DNA of 64,000 bases from Bosea sp. OAE506. GTDB taxonomy: Bacteria; Pseudomonadota; Alphaproteobacteria; Rhizobiales; Beijerinckiaceae. The notes under the pieces were generated by a model. The model did no database searches. It saw only the letters and a list, made by a program, of their open reading frames with translations, and was not told the origin of the DNA. Within the stretch, counting starts at the first letter, position 1; each line of letters opens with the position of its first letter. This document shows, in pieces, positions 8,039 through 17,720 of this stretch. The position numbers and the translations under genes were made by a program. The stretch spans positions 3,845,001-3,909,000 of the forward strand of contig NZ_JBEPOB010000001.1 of NCBI RefSeq assembly GCF_040546595.1, given 5' to 3'.

Positions 8039-9313
8039 ATGGCCATTACGATTATTCTCGCCTTTGTGGCGCTCTTCATTTTCGGGCTTCCCGTCGTGGT
8101 CGCGATCGCGGTGCCGGCCCTGCTCTATGTCATGCTGTCGGGCTTCCCGCTTGAGCTGGTTGCACAACGCATGACCTATGCGCTCGATTCCTTTCCCCTC
8201 GTGGCCGTGCCGGTGTTTATCTTCGTCGGCAGCCTGATGAACCAGGCCGGCATCACCAGCCACATCTACCGCTTCGCCCATACGCTGGGCGGGCGCGTCC
8301 CCGGCGGGCTGGCGCAGGTCAATGTGATCGGCTCGCTTGTCTTCTCGGGAACCTCCGGCGCAGCGCTTGCCGATATCGGCGGCCTCGGTCGGATTGAAAT
8401 TCGCGCCATGGTGCGGGCGGGCTTCACCCGCGCCTATTCGGCGGCCATCACCGGCGCATCTGCTGTCGTCGGACCGATCTTTCCGCCCTCTATCCCTCTG
8501 ATCATCTATGGCTCCGCGACCAGCGTCTCGATCGTGCAGTTGCTGGTGGCCGGCATCATGCCGGCGCTGCTCTACGTCGCCTTGCTGATGCTGACGGTGG
8601 CCTGGCTAGCCAAGCGTCACAACCATCCGCGCTCGAAGCGCTGGCCAACGTTCCGCGAACTGTGGACCACGTTCTGGCCCGCCGCACCGGCGCTGATGAC
8701 GCCTCTCCTGCTGATCGGCGGCATGTTGGGCGGTTATTTCACGCCGACGGAGGCCACATCGATCACAGTTGCCTATATCCTGCTGATCGCCATGGCGTTC
8801 TACGGAGGCTTGACGTGGGAGCGATTGCGCTTCGCGTTGTTCGATACGGTCAAGACCAGTTCGGCCGTGCTGATCATCGTCTCGGCTGCGGCGTTATTCG
8901 GCTGGATCCTGACCGTCGAGCAATTGCCGCAAACCTTCACGCGCAGCCTGCTCTCGATCTCGACCGATCCGATCGTGCTGCTGCTCATCGTGAATATGCT
9001 GCTCTTGATCGTGGGAATGTTCCTCGACAGCACGACGGCCACGCTTCTGGTGGCCCCGCTGGTGACGGCGCCGCTGGTGCTGGCGGGCGTTGACCCGGTC
9101 CATCTCGGGATCATCTTCGTCTTCAACCTCATGATCGGCCTGCTGACACCCCCAATGGGCCTGGCACTGTTCCTGTTGTCGGACATCGCCAAGACCTCGA
9201 TGCCTTCGGTGCTGAAGGCGGTGATCCCGTTCTACATCCCGCTCTTCGGCGCGCTGGCGATCATCACCTTCTGGCCCGATCTGACGCTGTGGCTGCCACG
9301 GATGCTGCGCTGA
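8039..9313 (+). CDS. dctM: TRAP transporter large permease, DctM type (second set)
   Basis: Large permease of the second TRAP system, 424 residues, about 12 membrane segments. Signatures include DSFPLVAVPVFIFVGSLMNQAG, GTSGAALADIGGLGRIE, GPIFPPSIPLIIYGSATSVS and the late FNLMIGLLTPPMGLALFLLSDIA. It starts 12 bases after dctQ, with AGGCGG as ribosome site, and ends the operon. The first, partial DctM in this window is a clear paralogue. Confidence 0.95.
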   Translation: MAITIILAFVALFIFGLPVVVAIAVPALLYVMLSGFPLELVAQRMTYALDSFPLVAVPVFIFVGSLMNQAGITSHIYRFAHTLGGRVPGGLAQVNVIGSLVFSGTSGAALADIGGLGRIEIRAMVRAGFTRAYSAAITGASAVVGPIFPPSIPLIIYGSATSVSIVQLLVAGIMPALLYVALLMLTVAWLAKRHNHPRSKRWPTFRELWTTFWPAAPALMTPLLLIGGMLGGYFTPTEATSITVAYILLIAMAFYGGLTWERLRFALFDTVKTSSAVLIIVSAAALFGWILTVEQLPQTFTRSLLSISTDPIVLLLIVNMLLLIVGMFLDSTTATLLVAPLVTAPLVLAGVDPVHLGIIFVFNLMIGLLTPPMGLALFLLSDIAKTSMPSVLKAVIPFYIPLFGALAIITFWPDLTLWLPRMLR

Positions 9314-10325
9314 TCTTTAGCACAAGACGATGGGCTTCGACCGTTGCCAGTTGGAGAGCGCTAGGCGGGGCAACCGGTACTGACTTCGTTGCGAAGAAGG
9401 AGGAGCCTCCGGCCAGCGCAGCGGCGGATAGGACAGTTGCCGTCCTTGACCATCACCGACAGCGTCCTCGACCGGGCTCACCCGCGGGGCAAAGCAGTTG
9501 CATTGAGGCATTGATCGAAATCATCGATATGCCATCGGCAAGCTGCTCTTTTGGCGCGCAACCGCCTGAGTTCCTCGGCCATGGCCTTGACCTGGCGCGC
9601 CCTGCTTTCGTCACGTCAGCTATACCGGCCCAAGTAATCTAACCGCCGCGGCGCAGCCTCACAGGCCTTCTTGCTCGAGTCTGCATCTGCCTGTTCGCAG
9701 TGGGACGGCGTTAAGCCGTGCCCCATGAGCCGACGGGAAGATGACCGGGCAGCCCGTGATGGCCGCCACATGCCGGCGAAGTCCCCTAAGACTTGGGGGC
9801 CAACTTTGCCCATTACGAGGGGCCCACCCCTGAATCAAGAGGCGCTAACACGTTGAACATGTTGATATCTTTTTGGTGCCACATGAGTGGCGCGACCTAC
9901 GGGAGTCTAAGTCATCGCGGGAAAATACTAATTAAATCAGTCTGTTGCATCGCTTCTTGCCACTGTATGTTACCATCATTCATACCATAATTGATACCAC
10001 CTTAGGCGTCTGTTCGTAGCTGACTGCGCGGCCGAGCCACGTATGTGGGCGCCCCCAACTCGACAGGTCGATGCTCGCAAAATGCTGCAGCAACCGGTCG
10101 AGCTCGAGGTGTTGGCTTCGGGGCTACTGTTCGCGAGCAGATATTGGGCAAGGCCGCCGAGCCTTGAACCCTAGAGCTACGGATCCGAAAAAGCAGACCC
10201 AGCGCAATATCCGCGGCCTTGGCAGCGCCCTGCGCTATGATACCGTGAGTTTAGAGCGGATTGAAAAGCCGCCACCGGCTTCGCCGTCAGTACCTTCGGC
10301 GCGGCCACTCGCAGGGAGGATTACG
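9314..10325. other. One-kilobase region without a recognisable gene
   Basis: No frame here has convincing protein character. The part from about 9845 to 10010 is noticeably richer in A/T than the surroundings. It contains a small hairpin (GCCAC-ATGA-GTGGC, 9878-9891) and a short direct repeat ATACCA near 9980-9998. The motif GGGGGCCAACTTTGCCC near 9796 resembles terminal repeats of IS21-type elements, but this is from memory of their general look and is weak. It probably represents decayed mobile DNA plus the promoter of the downstream cluster. Confidence 0.4.
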
Positions 10326-11573
10326 ATGCGCAAGACGCTTGCGGCCGCAATCGCGGCCTGTCTAGTCGCGGCTGCACCGGCCGCACATGCCCAAGAGAAA
10401 CTCAAGATCGGTGTGATGGCGACGCTCTCGGGCGCGCTCACATCAGGCGGCGAGGACGGCGTCCGCGGCGTACAGATCGCGGCGAAGGAACTCGGCAACA
10501 AGCTCGGCGGACGCGATTTCGAGCTGATCGTGACGGCCACCGACGCCAGCCCGGATTCCGCCCTGCGGGCCGCGCGCAAGCTCGTCGAGCAAGACAAGGT
10601 GCAGATCATCATCGGACCGCTCTCCGGCTCCGAAGGCATCGCGATGCGCGACTACAGCAAGACCGTCCCGAACCTGGTGATGATCAACGGCTCGTCGGGC
10701 GCGCTCGAGACCACCTTCGTCAACCCGTCGCCGAATTTCTTCCGGTTCAACAGCGACGGCGCCATGTGGATGGCCGGCCTCGGCGAATACGTGCTGAAGG
10801 ACAAGGGCTTCAAGAAGATCTCGGTCATCGCGGAGGATTATTCGTTCCCCTACACGCAGGTCTTCGGCTTCGCGATCGGATATTGCCGCGCGGGCGGCCA
10901 GATCGCGCAGCGCCAATGGGTGCCGCTCGGCACCAAGGATTTCGGCTCGGTGATCGCCAACATCCCGGACGATGTCGATGCGGTCTTCCTCGGGCTCGGC
11001 GGCGGCGACGCGGTCAACTTCCTGAACCAGTACAGCCAGACCGGCGGCAAGGCGAAGTTCATCGGCGGCTCGATCATGGTCGACCAGACGGTCCTGTCGT
11101 CCAAGGGCGCGGCCAAGCGGCTCCTCGTCGGCACACCCTCCTCCGGCGGCGTCGCCGATGCCTGGGACGACCCGCGCTGGAAGGCCTGGGTCAAGACTTA
11201 TCAGGAGGCCTTCCCGGCCGATAAGCGCTTTGCGAGCCCCTCGCTCTTCGCGACCAACTACTACAACGCCGTCAAGGCCCTCGCCGTGGCGATGGAGAAG
11301 GTCAATGGCGATCTCTCGGATGGCGGCGCCAAATTGCGGGCGGAGCTCGCCAAGGTCGAACTCGACGCGCCCAATGGCAAGATCAAGCTCGACGACAACC
11401 GGCAGGCGATCGCCACGACCTTCATCACGGAAGTCGCGGAACTGCCCAATGGCGACCTGACGAACAAGTTCGTGCGCGCCGTGCCGGACGTGACGCAGAC
11501 GCTGGGGCTCTCGCTGGACGCGTTCAAGGCCATCGGGCTGCCGTCCCGCACCAACCCGGAATGCAAGCAATAG
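10326..11573 (+). CDS. Branched-chain-amino-acid-type ABC transporter substrate-binding protein
   Basis: Periplasmic ligand receptor of a LivK/UrtA-type ABC importer, 415 residues. The ATG at 10326 follows GGGAGG and begins a Sec signal peptide (residues 1-22, cleaved after AHA). The in-frame extension upstream has no coding look. The mature protein opens with KLKIGVMATLSGALTSGGEDGVRGVQIAAKELG and contains IIIGPLSGSEGIA, typical of type I periplasmic-binding folds. It is first of the large cluster that continues to 31962. Permeases and ATPases of the same importer follow after the AraC gene. The ligand is unknown; this superfamily also binds amides, urea and aromatic acids. Confidence 0.93.
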   Translation: MRKTLAAAIAACLVAAAPAAHAQEKLKIGVMATLSGALTSGGEDGVRGVQIAAKELGNKLGGRDFELIVTATDASPDSALRAARKLVEQDKVQIIIGPLSGSEGIAMRDYSKTVPNLVMINGSSGALETTFVNPSPNFFRFNSDGAMWMAGLGEYVLKDKGFKKISVIAEDYSFPYTQVFGFAIGYCRAGGQIAQRQWVPLGTKDFGSVIANIPDDVDAVFLGLGGGDAVNFLNQYSQTGGKAKFIGGSIMVDQTVLSSKGAAKRLLVGTPSSGGVADAWDDPRWKAWVKTYQEAFPADKRFASPSLFATNYYNAVKALAVAMEKVNGDLSDGGAKLRAELAKVELDAPNGKIKLDDNRQAIATTFITEVAELPNGDLTNKFVRAVPDVTQTLGLSLDAFKAIGLPSRTNPECKQ

Positions 11574-11590
11574 GCGCTCGAGCGCCCGAT

Positions 11591-11622
11591 GGAGAGGACG
11601 CGCGGATGCGCGTGCCCTCTCC
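11591..11622 (+). terminator. Hairpin after the binding-protein gene
   Basis: GGAGAGG and CCTCTCC flank a second short GC-rich stem in the gap between the binding-protein gene and the AraC gene. There is no U-run, so it may be an attenuating or mRNA-protecting hairpin rather than a full terminator. A stem here could explain higher receptor than permease expression. Confidence 0.4.
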
Positions 11623-11735
11623 GCTCCCGTCACGTCCCGACTCCCGGCCCCTTCGAGCGGATCTCGCGGTGCCAAGCCGGCGGCTTGCCTGACGAGGCCC
11701 AGCTTCCTGCGTCGGACCTACTTTCGCGAGGCATC

Positions 11736-12590
11736 ATGAGTCGCGCAGTTGCGGTCTGCCACGGTCCCTTCGGCCGCGTCGCGATCTACGATCTCGACCG
11801 CCCGCTGGTGCTGCATGCCCACCGCGAAGCCCACCTGATCTTCTTCCTCGAAGGTTCGCGCGGCCTCGTCACGGTCAATGGCCGCACAACCGTCGTCGAT
11901 CCCTTCATGGGCGTCGCCATCAACCCCTGGGAGCCGCACAACTTCCAGCCCCTGCGGCCGGGCTCGCTCGGACTGTTCCTCGTCGTTTACCTCAAGCCGG
12001 AATGGCTCGCGGCCCAGACCATGACATTGCCGGGCGCACTCGTCTTTCCGGCTTCCGAACTCGTCGTGACGCGCGAGCTCGCCGCGTGGCGCGACGAGGT
12101 CGTCGACATGCTGCTCTCCGAACATCATGAGCTCAACCTCGCGCCCGTGCTGATGGCGCTGGCGCAAGCCTCGAGCGAGCCGATCGGACAGAACCTAGCC
12201 TCCGACCTGATTCACATCGCCCCCGAGAGCGCCATCGATCGTCGCGTGCTGCGCGCCCGCCGGCTGATCGAGGCCCACCCGACCTATGATGGCGCGCTAG
12301 AGCGCGTCGCTCGCGAGGCCGGACTGTCGCGCGCGCATTTCTTCAAGCTCTTCCGCGAGCAGGTCGGCGTCACGCCCACCGTCTTCGCCAATACGGTCCG
12401 GCTCGACGCTGCGCTGGATCGCCTGGTCGCCTCGCGCGACCCTGTCACGCGGATCAGCCAGGTGCTGGGCTTTTCCTGTCAGAGCGTCTTCACCCGCTTC
12501 TTCACCTCACATATGGGCATGGCGCCGCGCGACTACCGCCGCGTCCTGCGCCGCGTCGGCCCGATGCCCTTGCAGGTCCGACATGGCTGA
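11736..12590 (+). CDS. AraC family transcriptional regulator
   Basis: DNA-binding activator of 284 residues. The N-terminal cupin-like sensor domain contains HREAHLIFFLEG and INPWEPHNFQP. The C-terminal double helix-turn-helix contains RVAREAGLSRAHFFKLFREQVGVTPTVFANTVRL and SQVLGFSCQSVFTRFFTSHMGMAPRDYRR. The ATG at 11736 gives the normal AraC length; the longer upstream frame is not supported. Its last 8 bases overlap the start of the LivH gene, so regulator and permease are translationally linked. It probably activates the surrounding cluster in response to the imported compound or a derivative. Confidence 0.92.
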   Translation: MSRAVAVCHGPFGRVAIYDLDRPLVLHAHREAHLIFFLEGSRGLVTVNGRTTVVDPFMGVAINPWEPHNFQPLRPGSLGLFLVVYLKPEWLAAQTMTLPGALVFPASELVVTRELAAWRDEVVDMLLSEHHELNLAPVLMALAQASSEPIGQNLASDLIHIAPESAIDRRVLRARRLIEAHPTYDGALERVAREAGLSRAHFFKLFREQVGVTPTVFANTVRLDAALDRLVASRDPVTRISQVLGFSCQSVFTRFFTSHMGMAPRDYRRVLRRVGPMPLQVRHG

Positions 12591-13593
12591 CTTCATCGGG
12601 CGCCGGCCGATCTGGTCGCTGATCATCATCCTGGCGGTGGCCATCCTGGTCTGGCTCATCTTCGCGATCTGGACGCCGGGCATGGAAGCCAGCTTCGGGC
12701 GCAAGCGGGTCTTCCTGAGCGCCCTGTTCAACGGCATCACGCTCGGTGCGCTCTACTTCCTCGTCGCGAGCGGCTTCACGCTGATCTTCGGGCTGATGCG
12801 CAACGTCAATCTGGCGCATGGCTCGCTCTATCTGTTCGGCGGCTATCTCGGCTACAGCGTCGGCGAATGGACCGGCTCCTGGCTGGTGGCCCTGCTCGTC
12901 GCCTTCCTGGTGGTCGCGATCGTCGGCATTCTGATGCAGGTGCTGCTGTTCCGCTGGATGGAGGGGCAGGACCTGCGCCAGACGCTGGTCACCATCGGCC
13001 TCTCGATCATCTTCGCCGACCTGCTGCTCTGGGGCTATGGCGGCGACACCTTCCAGGTCACGGCGCCGGACTGGCTCTCTGGCCCGGTCACCCTGCCCTT
13101 CGCCGTCGCGCTTCGCAGCAATGGCGAAGCCGTGATGATGACCTATCCGCTGGTTCGCATCGCCATCCTCTGCGGGGCGATCATCGTCGGCGTGCTGATG
13201 TGGCTGGCGCTGAACCGAACCCGGGTCGGCATGCTCGTGCGCGCCGGCGTCGACGACCGCGACATGCTCTCGGCGACCGGGGTGCGCGTGCAGCTCGTCT
13301 TCGTCATGGTCTTCGCATTCGGAGCGGGCCTGGCCGGGCTGGCCGGCGTCGTTGGCGGAACCTTCCAGTCGCTGCAACCGGGTGAGGACACGCGCATCCT
13401 GCTCTCCTCGCTGGTCGTCGTCATTGTCGGCGGCATGGGCTCGATACCGGGCGCCGCGGTCGGAGCACTGATCGTCGGCCTCGCCGAGCAGTTCGGCTCG
13501 GTCTACATGCCGACCTATGCGGTGATGCTGACCTTCATCATCATGGTCGCGGTGCTCGCGATCCGGCCCCAGGGCCTGGCGGCGAGGCGCTGA
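12583..13593 (+). CDS. ABC transporter permease, LivH type
   Basis: Inner-membrane permease, 336 residues with about eight hydrophobic segments. It has the LivH pattern (LFNGITLGALYFLVASGFTLIFGLMRNVNLAHGSLYLFGGYLGYSV and a final VGGMGSIPGAAVGALIVGLAEQF). It is preceded by an extra N-terminal membrane segment (residues 12-30). It overlaps the AraC gene by 8 bases and is followed 2 bases later by the LivM gene. Confidence 0.94.
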   Translation: MADFIGRRPIWSLIIILAVAILVWLIFAIWTPGMEASFGRKRVFLSALFNGITLGALYFLVASGFTLIFGLMRNVNLAHGSLYLFGGYLGYSVGEWTGSWLVALLVAFLVVAIVGILMQVLLFRWMEGQDLRQTLVTIGLSIIFADLLLWGYGGDTFQVTAPDWLSGPVTLPFAVALRSNGEAVMMTYPLVRIAILCGAIIVGVLMWLALNRTRVGMLVRAGVDDRDMLSATGVRVQLVFVMVFAFGAGLAGLAGVVGGTFQSLQPGEDTRILLSSLVVVIVGGMGSIPGAAVGALIVGLAEQFGSVYMPTYAVMLTFIIMVAVLAIRPQGLAARR

Positions 13594-13595
13594 CC

Positions 13596-14678
13596 ATGGC
13601 GCTGGCGGGTCTCGACATCGAGCAGCGCGCGCGGCCTCGCGAGAGCTTCGGCGAGTGGGTGGCGCGGCGCGGCACAGCCTTCTGGGTGGTCGCTGCCCTG
13701 CTCGTGCTGATGCCGGCGATCGCCAGCCCGTTCTGGCTGGTGCAGATCATCGCCTACGCGCTGATCCTCGGCATGATCGCACTGAGCCTGATGTTCCTCG
13801 CCGGCTATGGCGGCATCGTCAGCCTGGTGCAGATGACGGTGGCTGGGCTGGCCGGCTACCTCGTCGCGATCCTCGGCAGCAGCGCCATCACCCAGATCAG
13901 CCTGAACTGGCCCTGGTGGGCAGCGGTACCGATCGCGATCCTCGTGGCGACGGTATTCGGCACGCTGTGCGGCGCGCTGTCGGTGCGCACCGAGGGCATC
14001 TACACGATCATGATCACGCTGGCGATCGCCTCGGCCTTCTACTACCTGACGCTGCAGAACTACACGATCTTCAACGGTTTCAGCGGCTTCAACGGCATCC
14101 TGCCCCCGGTCTTCCTCGGCGTCGACTGGGGTCAGGGCATCCCCTTCTACTATCTCACCTTGTGCTGCGTAGCCCTTGCCTATGGCGCCGTGATCTATGT
14201 TTCACGCGCGCCCTTCGGGCTGGCCCTGCAGGGCACCCGCGACAATCCTCGCCGCATGGCGGCGCTCGGCTTCGACGTCGTGGCGCACCGCATCGCCGCC
14301 TATGGCTTCGCCTCGCTGATCGCGGCTTGCGCGGGTGTGCTGCTGGTCTGGTACCAGCGCCAGATCTCGCCCGGCACGGCCGGCGTCGGCCCTGTCGTCG
14401 ACATGCTGATCATCGCTGTGGTTGGGGGCCTGAGCCGCCCGCTCGGGCCCTTCATCGGCGCGCTGGTGTATGTCCTGCTGCGGACCTTCGCGCTCGACGT
14501 GCTCGAGGGCCTCGGGCTCGACGGGCGCCGCTACCAGCTGCTGATCGGGCTCGGCTTCCTGATCATCGTGCTGTTCTCGCCCGACGGGCTGATCGGCATC
14601 TGGCAGCGCCTGCGCGAGCGCTATCGCCGCAGCGACGAAGCCCGCGACGGCGCCATGGGCGGCGGAGGCGCGCGATGA
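13596..14678 (+). CDS. ABC transporter permease, LivM type
   Basis: Second permease of the importer, 360 residues. It is hydrophobic throughout and contains LMFLAGYGGIVSLVQMTVAGLAGYLVAIL, the exchange-loop segment RDNPRRMAALGFDV, and VVDMLIIAVVGGLSRPLGPFIGALVYVLL, all LivM features. Its stop overlaps the start of the ATPase gene (ATGA), showing translational coupling. Confidence 0.94.
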   Translation: MALAGLDIEQRARPRESFGEWVARRGTAFWVVAALLVLMPAIASPFWLVQIIAYALILGMIALSLMFLAGYGGIVSLVQMTVAGLAGYLVAILGSSAITQISLNWPWWAAVPIAILVATVFGTLCGALSVRTEGIYTIMITLAIASAFYYLTLQNYTIFNGFSGFNGILPPVFLGVDWGQGIPFYYLTLCCVALAYGAVIYVSRAPFGLALQGTRDNPRRMAALGFDVVAHRIAAYGFASLIAACAGVLLVWYQRQISPGTAGVGPVVDMLIIAVVGGLSRPLGPFIGALVYVLLRTFALDVLEGLGLDGRRYQLLIGLGFLIIVLFSPDGLIGIWQRLRERYRRSDEARDGAMGGGGAR

Positions 14679-15478
14679 GCGCCATCGTGTCCCGCGAAAG
14701 GCTGACAGCGGCGGGTTCGGCCAATGCGCTGGAGCTGCGCGGCGTGTCGCGGCTCTTCGGGGCGCTGGCGGCGCTCACCGACATCACGCTGTCGGTGAAG
14801 CCCGGCGAGCGTCGGGCCGTGCTCGGCTCGAACGGGGCCGGCAAGACGACGCTGTTCAACTGCATCACGGGAGATTTTGCGCCGAGTTCGGGCGTGATCC
14901 GCTTCTTCGGCGAGGATGTTACCGCCTTTCCACCGCAGGAGCGCATCCGTCGGGGTCTGCGCCGCACCTATCAGATCTCCTCGCTGTTCGCCGGACTGTC
15001 AGTGCTGGACAACGTCTATCTCGCCTGCCGGGGCGTGTCGCGGAACCGCTTCTCTCTGCTGCGGCCGCGCCGCGACGACACGTTGGTCCAGGCGGCCGAG
15101 ACTCTGGTCGAGGCGGTGCATCTTACCGCGGTGAAGGATCGGCTGGTCGGCGAACTCGCCTACGGCCAGCAGCGCCAACTCGAAATCGCCCTCGCCTTGT
15201 CGGGCGCGCCGCGCTTCATCCTGTTCGACGAGCCGGCGGCCGGCCTTTCGCCCACCGAGCGGCGCGACCTTGTCCACATCCTGACCTCGCTGCCGAGCCA
15301 TATCGGCTACATCATCATCGAGCACGACATGGATGTGGCGCTGCGCGTCGTCGAAAGCGTCACGATGATGCATAACGGCCGCATCTTCAAGGAAGGCGCG
15401 CCGCAAGAGATCGAGACCGACCCCGAGGTCCAAGAGCTTTATCTCGGCGGCGGTCATGGCGGAGGCGTCCATGGCTGA
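14675..15478 (+). CDS. ABC transporter ATP-binding protein, LivG type
   Basis: Cytoplasmic ATPase of the importer, 267 residues. Walker A is GSNGAGKTT near residue 50, and Walker B is FILFDEPAAGLSP. The signature motif is degenerate (LAYGQQRQLEIALAL in place of LSxGQ), which is normal for LivG. The D-loop and H-switch (IIIEHDMDVAL) are present. The ATG overlaps the LivM stop. Its 3' end overlaps the next gene by 8 bases (if that gene starts at 15471). Confidence 0.94.
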   Translation: MSAIVSRERLTAAGSANALELRGVSRLFGALAALTDITLSVKPGERRAVLGSNGAGKTTLFNCITGDFAPSSGVIRFFGEDVTAFPPQERIRRGLRRTYQISSLFAGLSVLDNVYLACRGVSRNRFSLLRPRRDDTLVQAAETLVEAVHLTAVKDRLVGELAYGQQRQLEIALALSGAPRFILFDEPAAGLSPTERRDLVHILTSLPSHIGYIIIEHDMDVALRVVESVTMMHNGRIFKEGAPQEIETDPEVQELYLGGGHGGGVHG

Positions 15479-17720
15479 GCGCTTCAAGGCCCCGGCTGGC
15501 GTCGGCGTACCGATCCTGCAGATCGCCGGCCTCAACGTCTTCTATGGCCGCTCCCATGCGCTGCAGGGCGTCGACCTCACACTGCAGAGCGGTGTGCTAT
15601 CGGTCGTCGGCCGCAACGGCATGGGCAAGACGACCATGTGCAAGGCGATCATGGGGCTGGTGCCGGTCAGCTCAGGCTCGATCCGCTTCTTCGGCGAGGA
15701 GATCGCGGGTCGCAGCCCGGCCGAAATCGCGCGGCTCGGCATCGGCTATGTGCCGCAGGGGCGCCGGCTCTGGCGCTCGCTCACGGTCGACGAGCATCTG
15801 CGCCTGATGCAGCGCGGCAAGCGCGGCGCCTGGACGCCGGAGCGGATCTACGAGGCCTTTCCGCGGCTGGCCGAGCGCCGCAACAATGGCGGCGCACAGC
15901 TTTCGGGGGGCGAGCAGCAGATGCTGGCGATCAGCCGAGCGCTGTTGATGAATCCGCGCCTGCTGATCATGGATGAGCCGACGGAAGGGCTTGCGCCCGT
16001 CATCGTCGCCCATGTCGAGGAGATGCTGGTGCGGCTCGCCGAGCAGGGCGACGTCGCAATCCTCGTCATCGAGCAGAATATCGGCGTCGCGACGGAAATG
16101 TCCGATCCGGTCGCGATCATGGTCAATGGCCGGATCAACCGCATCATCGCCTCGGCGACGCTGGCCGGCGATCGCGAATTGCAGCAGCGCCTGCTTGGTG
16201 TGGGTCGGCATGGTCACGACGAGACCGACGGAACGGCTGGCGCAGACTCAACCTCTGCTGGCACGCCGGAGCGCCCTGCCCCCGCAGCCGCGGGGCCGAT
16301 TCGGGTCTACAATGCCAACCCGGTGATCCCGACGCGCTGGTCGCAGCCTGTGCCGGCGCAGCGCATCGAGGCGCAGGCGCGGACGATCTCGCGCCCGACG
16401 CTGGCGACGCTGGACGGCCGCAGCGTGGTCGAGGCGCGGCGCAGCGCCGCCTCCGCCGCCGTCGAACCGCATGTCGTTGTCGTCGGAACGCTCGACACCA
16501 AGGGCGAGGAACTGCGGTTCATCCGCGACCTTATCCGGGCCGAAGGTCTGAGGGTGCGGCTCGTGGACATCTCAACCTCGGGCCGCAGCGCCGGCGGCGA
16601 CGTCTCGCCGCAGGAGATTGCCCTCGCCCATCCCCGCGCTCCGGCGGGCATCGCGTCCGGCGACCGCGGCGCGGCAGTGGCTGCGATGACCGAGGCGTTC
16701 AAGGCGTGGCTGCCGCGTCAACAGGGCGTGCTCGGCGTGATTTCGGCCGGCGGTTCGGGCGCGACCGCGATGGTAACCCCTGCCATGCAGGCTTTGCCCG
16801 TCGGCCTGCCAAAGATCATGATCTCGACCATGGCCTCGGGCGATGTCGCGGCCTATGTCGGATCCTCCGACATCACCATGATGCCGGCCGTCACCGATGT
16901 GCAGGGGCTGAACCGGGTCTCGCGGCTGGTGCTCGGCAATGGCGCGCGCGCGGTGGCTGCGATGGCCAAGGCGCGCCTGGCCGAGTTGACCAAACCGGCG
17001 ACGGCACGCCGCGGCGAGCCCGAGAAGCCGCTGGTCGGCCTCACCATGTTCGGCGTGACGACGCCCTGCGTCCAGCAGGTCTCGCGGCTGCTGGAGGCCG
17101 AATGGGAACCGCTCGTCTTCCATGCCACCGGAACGGGCGGGCGCTCTCTCGAAAAATTGGTCGAGTCCGGCCTGGTCGGAGCCGTCATCGATGTCTCGAC
17201 CACCGAAGTCTGCGATATGATGATGGGCGGTTTCCTGCCGGCGACGGAGGACCGGTTCGGCGCGATCATCCGCACGCGCATTCCCTATGTCGGCTCGGTC
17301 GGTGCGCTCGACATGGTCAATTTCTTCGCGCCCGAGACGGTGCCGGAGCGCTATCGAAGCCGCAATCTATACCCGCACAACCCGCAGATCACGCTGATGC
17401 GCACGACGCCTGACGAGAATGCGCGGATGGGGCGCTGGATCGGCGAGCGACTGAACCTGATGGAGGGGCCAGTGCGCTTTCTCCTGCCCGAGCGCGGTGT
17501 CTCGGCGCTCGATGCCCCCGGCCAGCCCTTCTACGATCCGGCTGCGGATACCGCCCTGTTCCAGGCGCTAGAGCAGACGGTCCGCCCGACGCCGACGCGG
17601 CAGCTGATCCGCAGCCCGCATCACATCAACGACCCGGCCTTCGCGGCAGCCCTCGTGCAGCAGTTCCGCACGCTGCATGCCGGGCGTCGTCGCGAGCGGG
17701 CGAAGGCGGGAGGAGCATGA
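15471..17720 (+). CDS. Fusion: LivF-type ABC ATPase + UPF0261 (Tm-1-like) domain
   Basis: A two-part protein of 749 residues. Residues 10-240 are a LivF-type ATPase with Walker A GRNGMGKT (47-54), LSGGEQQ signature (144-150) and Walker B LLIMDEP (164-170). A Ser/Pro/Ala-rich linker follows (245-333). Residues 334-740 match the UPF0261 family, related to the plant Tm-1 resistance protein, with [17 protein letters not shown] near 335-351 and [37 protein letters not shown]. The start at 15471 is preferred because GGAGG lies 6-7 bases upstream; an in-frame ATG at 15456 is possible. UPF0261 proteins are usually encoded beside a PEP-hydrolase-type TIM barrel, as here. Fusing the pair's first half to a transporter ATPase ties this function to uptake. 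Confidence 0.9.
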   Translation: MAERFKAPAGVGVPILQIAGLNVFYGRSHALQGVDLTLQSGVLSVVGRNGMGKTTMCKAIMGLVPVSSGSIRFFGEEIAGRSPAEIARLGIGYVPQGRRLWRSLTVDEHLRLMQRGKRGAWTPERIYEAFPRLAERRNNGGAQLSGGEQQMLAISRALLMNPRLLIMDEPTEGLAPVIVAHVEEMLVRLAEQGDVAILVIEQNIGVATEMSDPVAIMVNGRINRIIASATLAGDRELQQRLLGVGRHGHDETDGTAGADSTSAGTPERPAPAAAGPIRVYNANPVIPTRWSQPVPAQRIEAQARTISRPTLATLDGRSVVEARRSAASAAVEPHVVVVGTLDTKGEELRFIRDLIRAEGLRVRLVDISTSGRSAGGDVSPQEIALAHPRAPAGIASGDRGAAVAAMTEAFKAWLPRQQGVLGVISAGGSGATAMVTPAMQALPVGLPKIMISTMASGDVAAYVGSSDITMMPAVTDVQGLNRVSRLVLGNGARAVAAMAKARLAELTKPATARRGEPEKPLVGLTMFGVTTPCVQQVSRLLEAEWEPLVFHATGTGGRSLEKLVESGLVGAVIDVSTTEVCDMMMGGFLPATEDRFGAIIRTRIPYVGSVGALDMVNFFAPETVPERYRSRNLYPHNPQITLMRTTPDENARMGRWIGERLNLMEGPVRFLLPERGVSALDAPGQPFYDPAADTALFQALEQTVRPTPTRQLIRSPHHINDPAFAAALVQQFRTLHAGRRRERAKAGGA

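Noticed and set aside
10443..11675. 410-codon minus-strand frame opposite the binding-protein gene
   Set aside because: Arg/Asp-rich antisense composition; the plus strand encodes a complete LivK-type protein with signal peptide.
12502..13377. Minus-strand frame opposite LivH rich in His/Asp/Gln
   Set aside because: Composition typical of antisense to hydrophobic membrane-protein codons.
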